Origin: Pinus tabuliformis
Lineage: Eukaryota > Streptophyta > Pinopsida > Pinales > Pinaceae
Direction of reading: 5' to 3'
Length of the DNA stretch: 64,000 nucleotides
Assembly: GCA_031772625.1 (NCBI GenBank)
Contig: CM062816.1
Location: forward strand, 631,501,269 to 631,565,268
This document shows, one piece after another, positions 22,306 through 32,058 of the stretch. The position numbers were made by a program, and so were the translations under genes. The notes under the pieces are model-generated. The model saw only the letters and a list, made by a program, of their open reading frames with translations, did not search any database and was not told the origin of the DNA. Numbering within the stretch: the stretch's first letter is position 1; every line of letters starts with the position of its first letter.

Positions 22306-23542
22306 ATGCAGGAGTCGGCTCCCCTCCAGGGGTCTCCCTCCCCTTCTCTGCCTTCGGCCGCTGAGGCCTTCAGATCCTTGCTGGCTTCTCTGCCCAAGAA
22401 GAAAGTTGTGGAAGCTACCAAGTTCGTGAAAAGGCTAGAAGATATCCCCAAGATCGCCCTTCCTCCAGAAGGTCCGATTCAAGTAGCATTATCTCTGGCG
22501 GATCGTGCTCTGGTTGGTCAGTTTACAGGTCTCTGGCCCTCCCCGAAATCAACAGAGAACTAGGTTGCTAGGAATTGGGCTCCGCTGATCAAGAACAAGG
22601 TAACATCTTACTTCCTCAGAAGAGGATATTTCTTATTTGAATTCTCAGATAAAGAGGACAAGGATCTCATTTTCAGAAATGGCCCCTACTTCATGGGCCC
22701 TCAAGGGATGTATCTAAATAAATGGACACCAGACTTCGATCCGGCGGTGGATGTGCCTTCTGCGGTCCCGATGTGGGTAAGGCTCCCCAACCTCCCGGTT
22801 TACTGTTGGAACTGGGACTCCTTGAAACATATCGGAAACACTCTTGGGAAATTCATAGAAAAGGCCAACAACAAAGATCAATACGACTATGCCAAAATTT
22901 GTGTGGAGGTAGATCTAGAGGTTGGATTACTAGAAGCCATCAAAATAAGGGTAGGTCGTTGGACGCATGTTTAGAAGATGGACTATGAACAGCTGCGGTT
23001 CAAATGCTGGAAGTGTCAAGTCTACGGAAATTTCGCCAGAGATTGCCCATCCAAAGGGGTAGAGGAAAAAGGGAAGGAAGAAGGATGGAATTAGGAAATC
23101 CAGGAAGAATGCAAATGTTAATTCTAGAGCCCCCCAAACGGGCCCTGCTCAGCATCCACCCATGGAAAGCCAAGGGAACAAATTTGATATCCTTGGATCT
23201 AAAATCATGAATACGCAGGAGACAGAAATTCCAAAAGAAGTCTCTCCACAAAAATCCAAAAGCGTAACAGAGAGATCTAAAGGGAGGATGTCAGAAGAAG
23301 AGGAGGAAACCCAAGAGTCTAAGGAATTAGAGGAAGAAGGGGAAATAGGGGATTCACAGTCTACCCCCAGAAGATCTACAAGAGGACGAATGTCAACAAA
23401 GGAAAAAAGAGATCAAGAAACATACAAAGACAAGCTTCAGGGCAGTTAGCCAATGCTAGAGAAACTCCTAGCTAAAACCTTGAAGATGAAGAGAATCCAA
23501 ACCCAGAGCTCCAAAGGAGCTCATCACAACAAAAGTAAATGA
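22306..23542 (+). pseudogene. LINE-B ORF1: DUF4283 and CCHC protein
   Basis: The start is ATG 22306. The frame contains the same domain order as LINE-A ORF1: ALVGQFTGLWPSP, FRNGPYFMGPQGMYLNKW, PMWVRLPNLPVYCW, ICVEVDLEVGL, then a knuckle CWKCQVYGNFARDC in which the expected His is Asn. TAG stops lie at 22561, 22972 and 23447, and the frame shifts between about 23060 and 23162. The Glu/Lys-rich C-terminal part (23162 on) ends at TGA 23540-23542, which overlaps the ORF2 start. Confidence 0.83.
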
Positions 23543-26500
23543 TGAAGATAGTCTCCTGGAACTGTAGGGGAATGGGCTCCAAAGCCAAGGAAGAAGCAAT
23601 GAATAGTCTAATAAGACTGAAAGCCCCGGACATTCTTCTCATCCAGGAGACTAAACTGGAGGATTCAACCTTCCTCCAAGCAAGCAGAAAATTTTGGAAG
23701 AAAGACGGAGCACATGCAACCTCTGCTCGTGGAGCATTGGGAGGACTTGGGTCGCTCTGGAATCCAAATAAGTTCTCTCTAATCTCTGAGTCCTTGAACA
23801 CTCATTGGATTTTGTTAAAATTGCAACACTTAGAATCTAAGGAAATTATTAGTTTGGTCAATGTATATGCTCTTAACAATGCAGGTGAAAAAAAACTATG
23901 TTGGGACTCCATAAAAAATTTGGCAGATCTAGAAAATTTGGAGAACATAATCATAGCCAGAGACCTCAACCTCACCCTCCTCTCGTCAGAAAAAAGAGGA
24001 GGCAGTATTTTCAGAGATTCGGAAAGAGAATCAATGGAAGATCTCATGCAAGATTGGGATTTGATAGACATTAAGCCGACTATTGGCAAGTACACATGGT
24101 CAAATAAGAGGGTTGGCCCAGGTCATATAGCTGCAAGATTGGACAGATTTTTGGTGCAAAGTTCCTTCCTGCTCCTTGGATTAGAAGCTAGATCGCGCAT
24201 CCTTCACAACAGCATATCAGATCACAAGCCTATTAGCTTGGAACTTCTGACTCCCAAGGACCTGGGCCCTATTCCATTCAGGTTCAGCTCTCTCTGGATC
24301 AAAGAGGCAGACTTTATGGACAAGGTCAGACACTGCTGGAAAAACCCATTCAAGGGATCCGCCTTCTTTGTGTGGGAGGAAAAACTCAGAATAGTTAAAG
24401 TCATGCTAAAAAATTAGGCTAAGTCCCTGCCCAACCCAGCTGCAGAAAGGAAAAAAATTCAAATTGGACTAGAAAGCTAGCATCTCCATCTTGAAACGGC
24501 TGAAATCACTAAAGAAGAATTGGAAAAGGAGGCCAAGCTTCAGCAAAATTTCCATAAGGCATGGCTGGCAGAAGAGTAGTATTGGAGGCTCAAGTATAGA
24601 ACTCTTTGGCTAAAATCTCGTGACAGAAACTCCTCTTTCTTTCATAAGCAATCTCAACCTAGGAAAGGATGTAACTCCATCACTGAAATAAAAGAAGAAA
24701 ACTGCGTTCTGAAGGACTTTGCAAGCATAAAAAAGGCAGCTTCAGATAATTTTGAGAAGCTATACAGGGAAGAAATAGGAGCTAAGCAAAATGACAGCCT
24801 GGTGGACGCTGTCCCTAGCCTCATCACCTCCAAAATTAACCAGGCTCTTGAATGCAAAATCACGCACAAGGAAGCCAAGGAAGCCCTTTTCGCAATGGAT
24901 CCCGATAAAGCTCCGAGACTGGACGGTTTCACGCCTAGATTTTTACAAACCTATTGGCAGATAGTTGAGAAGGAGTTCCTCAAAGTGATTCAGAAATCCT
25001 AGGACTGTCAGAAGGTTGGGGGCTACACAAATTTGGAATTTATCGCCCTCATCCCCAAGGAAAAATGTGCTAATTCTTTCAACAGATTTCACCCAATTTC
25101 CTTATGTAATATTGGGTACAAAGTGATCACCAAAGTGATAGAAAACAGGTTGAAAAGAATCCTCCCTAAAATCATTCCGTACAATCAAGGTGGGTTCATT
25201 CAAGGCAGGTAGTTGGTGGACAACTTCGTGCTGGTGCAAGAGGCGATCCATTCCAGTCAACACCGAAAGGAAAAAGGTATGGTTATTAAATTAGATCTAG
25301 CAAATTCCTTTGATAGTGTTAGACATAGGTTTTTGTTTGATGTAATGCATAAATTGGGGTTCAGGCAAAACCGCATAAAGTGGATAAAAGCTTTCATTTC
25401 GGAGCCTTGGATTGCCCCTCTAGTGAATGGAAGGGTTGTTGAATTCTTCAAAGCCTCTAGAGGACTGAGGCAGGGGTGCCCCCTTTCACCCCTCTTATTT
25501 GTCATTCAGGCTTCTTTCCTCAGTTTCTATCTGAATAAAAAGCAGCAAGAACAAGACATTGCTGGCCTGTGCATTGCAAGAGGGGTTAAATGCATCAATC
25601 ATGCCCTCTTTGCCGATGATACATTACTGTTGGGAACTGCTTCCCCGCATTCTGCTATGAAATTCAAAGCAGTTCTGGATGACTTCTGTAAGGTCTCAGG
25701 CAGCATGTTAAACAAGGGAAAATGTCAAATATACTGTTGGAACATCCTTGCTTCAACTGCAAACTCCATAGCCAGATGCCTCAGATTTGCAGCCTCCACT
25801 ACTTGGTCCTCATTCAAATATCTTGGTCTGCCAATCTTCAACAAGAGGGCATTAAGCAAATACTGGTCATCTTAGCTAGACAAATTCAAAGCAAAAATGC
25901 AAGCCTGGGGATCCTCCTGGCTCAACATTGCCGGCAAAGCAGTGCTCATCAAGGCAGTTCTCAGCAGCCTTCCGATTTTCAAATTCTTTGTCCTCCTGGC
26001 ACCTGTGGGAATCATCAAAAAGATGGAGGAATTAATCAGGCAATTCTTCTGGAAAGGAGGCAAACAAAACGATAAGAGATTCTCCCTATTCAATTGGGAT
26101 ATAGTCACCAAACCAATTTTTGAGGGGGGATTGAACTTCAAAGATCTCAGAGCTAAAAATCTAGCCATGGGAGCCAAATTAATTTGGAAAATTCTTGCTC
26201 CTAATCCAAATTGGGCTCAAGTTGCATTGTGGAGGAAATACTTCAGAGGAACAAGACTCAAATGTTTGGATCAGCCGAAAAACTAACTTAGAACTCCTTT
26301 CAGCATGTTCATTAACAGAATTGGTCCGATGATAAAAAAATTACTCTTACTGGATTCCCGAAAATGGAAAACGAATTCAGCTGTGGAGTGACAGAATTCT
26401 GGATCAACCTCCACTGGCAGAATTGAGAGACTTTATTGAGTTAAAGAACTGGCTGTCTGAAGCAAACGTCCACACCCTGTGGGACCTCTCGATGTGGACG

Positions 26501-27735
26501 GAGGATGCCTGGGCAGGTTGGAAACACCTCCCTGTGCCCACCGCCTTGCAGCCTGAGTTGGCATCGCTCAACAATTTCTTGCACGGGCTGGCCCCTATCC
26601 ATGCGCGCAGGCAGGACGTGAGAGGCTGGGGCAAAAACCAAGCAGGATACACAGTCTCTCAGGGTTACTCTAAGTGCCTTGAACGTCCCCACGTGCCTCC
26701 CAATCCTGCCCCTTGGGTAGGCATATGGAAATTCCCCTCAATTCCTAAAGTAGACCATTTCTGTTGGCTTCTCTGTCATAAAAAAATCCCCACTGATGAC
26801 AGACTTCAGAAAAGAGGAATTAATGGGCCTTCTAGATGCATGCTTTGCAAGGAAAACTCAGAAACTTCCCTCCACCTCATGATTGAGTGCAAATTCACAA
26901 TCTCCATTTGGCAGGAGCTGCTGGATCCTTGGAATTATAAGTTCATCTTTCCTACTTCTGTTCAGGATTTGTTCGCGGGCTGGATGGCCAGATATCCAGG
27001 CACACACCCAAAAAACAAAACAATCAGGACAGCGTGGAGTGCACTGCCAAAATTCATCAGTTGGCAAGTTTGGTTGGAAAGGAACAGGAGGATATTCCGG
27101 AGCAAGAATCAGGACTATAGAATAGTTGCCAACTCAGTGAAAAGCCAACTAACCGAGTGGTTGGAAGACAAAGGAGACGACTCAAATCTAAGCCAGCAAG
27201 ACAGAGATTTGGGATCTGTACTCAAGTTTAATTTTCAAAAACCAAGAAGTTCTCCTCCAATTCTCGAAGACTGGCAAATTAGGAAAAATGAAGAAGATTT
27301 TCAGGAATGGCTGTCCAATCAACCACTTCCCTCTCTCTTCTTTGATGGGGTAGCAAAAGGGAATCCTGGAAAGGCCGGGGCTGGAGGACACATCATCAAT
27401 CCAGACAACACATCTCCGCTCAATTTCGCTTCGAGATTAGGCCATTCCTCTAGCATACAAGCTGAGGCATTGGCCCTCTTTCAAGGGGTAAACTTCCTCA
27501 AAGAGCTGGGAATTCGGGGGGTAAATGTCTTTGGAGACTTGTAAGTAATCGTAAGAGTAGTGGCGACCAACTCCAACCCAGCGGATCTATAGCTAGCAAA
27601 GTTAATTACAAGGATCAAAAGCATGTCAAAGTCCCTACATCTGAATTATTTTCATGTATTGAGAACAAATAATAAAGCAGCAGACATTGAGGCAAACAAG
27701 GCAGTACATTTAGAGGCTGGAACTATTCTCAAAGA
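23539..27735 (+). pseudogene. LINE-B ORF2: endonuclease, reverse transcriptase, zinc region and RNase H
   Basis: The start ATG 23539 overlaps the ORF1 stop as ATGA. The endonuclease is open to 24415 (SWNCRGMG, IQETK, ISDHKP); the usual GGDLN reads ARDLN. The RT follows with LIPKEKC, FHPISLCN, LDLANSFDS, RGLRQGCPLSP and FADD near 25609-25620. A reverse-transcriptase zinc region (CMLCKENSETSLHLMIEC, about 26840-26892) and an RNase H domain (FFDGVAKGNPGKAGAGG, then EALALFQGV; about 27339-27545) follow. Six in-frame TAG stops (24415, 24478, 24577, 25000, 25210, 25873), a TAA at 26284, a frameshift between 26286 and 26423 and a TAA at 27542 break it. Confidence 0.87.
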
Positions 27736-28147
27736 TAAGAAAATTCTGTGGGCACTGTTTTACTGCTTTCTTCTACATCAGTTCGTTTGTATCTTTCAAC
27801 TTGGACAATTAGCAGCAAAAGTGCACTTTAACAATTGTAAAAAGAGGAAGCCGATAAGAGCATGCACCATTTCCCTTCTGGTAGAAAGGCATGCTGAAAC
27901 TTGCTCCTCCTTTTGTAACCGAATGTGTGGTGTTTAGACAAGCAGTTAATGAAATCCTATAACCGTTGTTGTAAAAAAAAAATCTAAATTTTAAGAAATC
28001 TAAACATTTTTTGTGATAAAATGGGAAATGGAAGGCTCTAAGCTAATCATATAGCAGAATATTCTAGAACTAAACCAATCACTTATCCAAAGTGTTTTTA
28101 TTTCATAATTCATCAAATTACCTGAAAGTTTTAAGTATGATCATACT

Positions 28148-28254
28148 CTTTTTTTTTGGTATGTAAGCACCCACGAGGGATTTGAACCAGTGACCTATTG
28201 CAAAGAGTGCCTTAACAGTGCACCCATTCACCGTCAATCCAAAGTCCCATGGGC
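28148..28254 (-). mobile_element. Short tRNA-derived SINE with 15-bp target duplication
   Basis: A 107-base insertion flanked by aagtatgatcatact at 28133-28147 and 28255-28269. On the minus strand it ends in a nine-base A tail and contains ggttcaaatcc (about 28175-28185), a good RNA polymerase III B box. An A-box-like ggtgcactgttaaggc lies upstream. A pol III promoter, an A tail and a long target duplication are the marks of a SINE mobilised by LINE machinery. Confidence 0.78.
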
Positions 28255-28269
28255 AAGTATGATCATACT

Positions 28270-28935
28270 TTCATTATGATATAAGTTTTATAAAAAGTTT
28301 GAAATTTTGCCGAATCAAATTTTAAATTCACCAAATTTTTTATTTTTTATTTTCTTTCCAAATTCTTTGACTAAGTTTTAAAATAAAACTTATTCTTTTA
28401 CTTTAAAATAAAGCCTAATTCTTTATTAAACATCAATCATAACATTACTCAATTCACACACAATAATTTTTATTTTTTTTTTTTAAATAATAATACATCA
28501 ACATGTTTATAAATATTAAACGTCAAAACATTAAATTATAATATTTCATAATTTTTAATTATAATAAATTTTATTATCTTTAAAAACATACTTATCTTAA
28601 TCAAAATTATATCATTTACTTAAATTTTATAATATTTTCAAATTTATTTTTATATTTAGTTTTTTAATTAAGAAATTAAAAAAAATGCTTTCAAAGTTTA
28701 CACTATTTAATTAACTTTTATGATATTTTTTTTTGAACTAAACTAAAAAAATAGTCTTCTTCAAAGTAAGAGTAAGGTTGTTTAGACTATGTATTTAATT
28801 TTTATTTTTATATTAAAATAAATTTATAAAAAAATAAAATAAAATAAAAAATATATTTTATTAATATAATTTTTATTTAAAAATAAATAAATAAAAAATT
28901 GTAGAATTGAGGCTTCTGTGATCCATAACAATTAT
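28270..28935. other. AT-rich stretch, no gene seen
   Basis: Extremely AT-rich DNA with A and T homopolymers. I see no coding region or structured repeat. It ends where the palindrome's left arm begins. Confidence 0.6.
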
Positions 28936-28971
28936 AAGAAGAGTTTCGGCATAAATCACATGTAGAAAACC

Positions 28972-29020
28972 TTTGTCGACGTGTTTCAAACCAACTAGTG
29001 TGGTTCATCGTCAGGACAAG
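28972..29020 (-). ncRNA. Hammerhead-ribozyme-like motif, left PLE copy
   Basis: Read on the minus strand: stem I 5' strand ttgtc, core ctgacga (29014-29008, matching CUGANGA), stem II aacca...tggtt with a seven-base loop, then gaaa (28987-28984), a two-base stem III (ac/gt) with a tiny loop, the cleavage triplet gtc, and stem I 3' strand gacaa. This is a type I layout with a very short stem III, which is the form described for PLEs. Stem II has a small asymmetric mismatch next to the core, so activity is uncertain. Confidence 0.62.
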
Positions 29021-30154
29021 TTGAGGAGTCAGATCATGGCCGCACATTAAATAGGGAGAGAAGACCTTCCCAACAGCTAGGTTGACTAGGTTGACCATCA
29101 ACGGCTAAAAAAAAACGGCTAGATAATAATTTAATGTTAAAAAAAGTCAACAAATAATCATAATAAATAATTTTATAAATAATTTTATATTAGAATGTAT
29201 TTTATTTAAATTATAATTATAAATAATTCCTTTTTAATTAATTAATTTAAATCATTACGGATAAGTATTTTAGAAATTTATCTTTATTAAGTTAATATAT
29301 TTAATTCATTAATAATTTATTTAAACAATTAAAATTACTATGGACTATTATTTATATATTATTCTTTAGGTTAATAAATTAACTTATTGTTATTAGGGAT
29401 AAGTGAAAGGGGGTTATTTTTAATAATATTGTTTTAGTGGAATTAAAATTATTAATAATAATATTAATATGGATTTAATAGTATTGATTTAGTATATATT
29501 GAATTCATAATATTAGAATTAATATAGATTTTATGGTGAAGGGGGGTTTTAGAGAATTTTTCTTGGTTAATAAATTAATTAATTTAATTCCTTTTTAATT
29601 TATTTAATCACTTAAATTTATATATTAATCTTAGGTTATTAAATCAACTCTTTTAACACTAGGGATAAGTGAACATGGTTTTTTTTTTTTGTTTAAATAT
29701 CGATTTAGTGGAATTAATATTGATTTAATAATATTTATTGGATATAATATAGATTTAATTTATATTGATCTTATGGTACCGCACAAAAAAAAAAAGAAGG
29801 GCCATCTAATAGAACCAACCAGGAAAAAATAAATAGAATGAGCGACATAATTTAAAAGCAAAAATGTTAAGAAAAGGACCATTAAACCCAAGGAAAGATC
29901 CTAGGAGGAGGAAAAGACAAGGCTCAAAAAAAAGGGGGGGGTGGGGAAGCCATTTAATAGAATACAAGAAAAAAATTAAAATGAGTGACAGAATTTAAAA
30001 GAAAGAATGTCAAGAACATGACCATTAGTAAAACAACTAAACCAAAGGAAAAACCCTAGGAGGACGGAAAAGACAAGGCTCAAAAGAGAAGGATCAGGGA
30101 AATCAGCAAAGCAAGAAAAGGTTAAAAGGGGGGGGGGGAGAAAGAAAGGCAAGA

Positions 30155-30850
30155 CTAAGAAGAAAGGGTAGGGATCCAACAACTATTGATCTTCCAGCCA
30201 TCATCTGTATTGAGATTGTTAGGCCTTCTTTCAATTTCAATAGCTTTCTTGAATTTACGGTGATGGAACTGCGCCTCCTTGGCAATAACCTTGGCCTCCT
30301 CTATGCAAAATTGATGCTTGGTCTTCTTCGCATGCTCTGCTAATGCTGAAGACTTGGTTCTCCCATGTCTTAGGTCAGCTGCATGTTCATTGATCCTTTG
30401 ATCAATGGAGCGCCCTGTTTCCTTGATATAGGGCGTCCCACAAGAACAAGGGATCGAGTAGATACCCTTCATGTCTTTAGGGTCAACAGGATCTTTCACT
30501 GATCGAAGGGATTTACAAATGGTGTTGAGGTGCCTAAAGGTTGAGGAATATTATACCTCTTAAGGATACGAGAAATCTTGTGTGTGGTTCCGTGGACATA
30601 GGGAAGATGGAAACCTAGTAGGCATTCCTCAGGTTCTTTTTAAATAAACAAATTTTTAGAGGCTTTCAGGAAAGCCTTCTTCCATAGGTGCCTACTATAG
30701 CCATTCTCCACAAAGACAATAAGGAGATGGGATTTCTCCTTATCAAAGCTCTCATTATCAGAAATCCTAAGGGCCCCCGTAGCGAGGGTGTTAAGAACAC
30801 CCAACTTTTGCGCGGGGAAATGATGGGAATCGACATGAGGATATAGTAGG
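30155..30850 (-). pseudogene. PLE left copy: RT C-terminal part and GIY-YIG endonuclease
   Basis: Upstream part in minus orientation: DSHHFPAQKLGVLNTLATGA, then DKEKSHLLIVFVENGYSRH and KAFLKASKN, which fit the PLE region after the RT. The linker LLGFHLPYVHGTTHKISRIL leads to KGIYSIPCSCGTPYIKETGRSI, the GIY-YIG endonuclease with its CxC motif. Here the YIG box reads YIK. RINEHAADLRHGRTKSS, then AEHAKKTKHQF and the C-terminal EAKVIAKEAQFHHRKFKKAIEIE follow. In-frame stops and a frameshift occur near 30500-30640. The open part is 30499-30155. Confidence 0.82.
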
Positions 30851-30869
30851 CGCCTAGGGCAGAAGGCTT

Positions 30870-31387
30870 TCCTGAAAGCCTCTAAAAATTCGTTTATTAA
30901 AAAAGAACCTAAGGAACGCCTGCTAGGTGTCCATCTTCCCTATGTCTAGGGAACCACAGACAAGATTGCTCGTATCCTTAAGAGGTATAATATTCCCTCA
31001 ACCTTTAGGCCCCTCAACAACATTCGTAAATCCCTTCGATTGGTGAAAGATACCGTTGACCCTAAAGACATGAAGGGTGTCTACTTGATCCCTTGTTCTT
31101 GTGGGACCCCCTATATCGGGGAAGCAGGGCGCTCCATCCATCAAAGGATCAACAGACATGCAGCTGAACTAAGACATGGGAGAACCAAGTCTTCAATGTT
31201 AGTAGAGCATGCGGAGAAGACCAAGCATCAATTTTGCATGGAGGAGGGCAAGGTTATTGCCAAGGTGGCGCAGTTCCATCACCGTAAATTCATTGAAGCT
31301 ATTGAAATTGAAAGAAGCCCAAAAAATCTCAATAGAGATGATGGCTGGAAGATCAGTAGTTGCTGGATCCCTGCCCTTTCTTCTTAG
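30870..31387 (+). pseudogene. PLE right copy: linker and GIY-YIG endonuclease
   Basis: Reading frame from the palindrome centre to TAG at 31385. One TAG lies in the linker after HLPYV (30946-30948). The endonuclease domain (about 31070-31250) has KGVYLIPCSCGTPYIGEAGRSI, so both the GVY and YIG halves are kept, then the Arg of QRINRHAAELR and an HGRTKSS...EHAEKTKHQF stretch. It ends in IEIERSPKNLNRDDGWKISS. No RT domain is attached in this copy, so it is a 5'-truncated remnant, but the domain itself is open. In PLEs this domain nicks the target for cDNA priming. Confidence 0.83.
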
Positions 31388-32058
31388 TCTTGCTTCCTTC
31401 CCCCCCTCCTCGCCTCCCCGCCCCCCCTTTTTAACCTTTTCTTGCTTTGGTGATTTCCCTGATCCCTCTCTTTTGAGCCTTGTCATTTCCGTCCTCCTAG
31501 GGTTTTTCCTTTGGTTTAGTTGTTTTACTAATGGTCCTGTTCTTGACATTCTTGCTTTTAAATTGGGTCGCTCATTCTAATTTTTTTCCTGGCTTATTCT
31601 ATTAGATGGCTTCCCCCACCCCCTCTTTTTTTTTTTGAGCCTTGTCTTTTCCTCCTCCTAGGGTCTTTCCTTTGGTTTAATGGTCCTGTTCTTGACATTT
31701 TTTCTTTTAAATTATGTCGCTCATTCTATTTATTTTTTCCTGGTTGGTTCTATTAGATGGTTTTTTCTTTTTTGTGCGGTAACATAAGATCGATATAATT
31801 TTTTTTTCCACTGGAAAAATTAGTAATTATCATTAATATTAGAAAATTACATATAGTAGATGCCTTGGCATTACTGTGTTGTTCATACAAAATTCACCTC
31901 ACAAGGTGTTGTATCAGAAAGTAGTTACAAATTTGTGCTGGGTACATACATATGTCTGGCTGTTCAAGCCTAATCTCTATCACAAAAAGATCCTTTTTGT
32001 ATACAAAATAGCCATAGTTCAAAACAGTTTCATCATGTCAAAATAGTCTCGATTACTG

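Larger units (their letters stand above)
22113..27996 (+). mobile_element. LINE-B: full-length decayed L1-type LINE with 16-bp target duplication
   Basis: The element is 22129-27980. A perfect 16-base duplication, aatctaaattttaaga, flanks it at 22113-22128 and 27981-27996. It has a GC-rich 5' leader, ORF1, ORF2 and a short A-tail (about 27973-27980). It is 5.85 kb and appears complete, with broken reading frames. ORF1 resembles that of LINE-A closely, so the two belong to related families. Confidence 0.93.
28936..30865 (-). mobile_element. Penelope-like element, left copy (palindrome left arm)
   Basis: A 5'-truncated PLE on the minus strand: the end of the RT-side domain and the linker (30850-30500), the GIY-YIG domain (30499-30155), a purine-rich 3' region holding two tandem units (29945-30090 and 29790-29926), AT-rich DNA and a hammerhead-like motif (28972-29020). 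From 28936 to about 30680 it is the reverse complement of the right copy. The piece 30681-30865 is present only in this copy and forms the palindrome's spacer. Confidence 0.85.

Noticed and set aside
28936-28990. Small protein frame on the minus strand at 28877-29101
   Set aside because: It overlaps the ribozyme-like motif, has no counterpart open in the right arm and shows no known domain.
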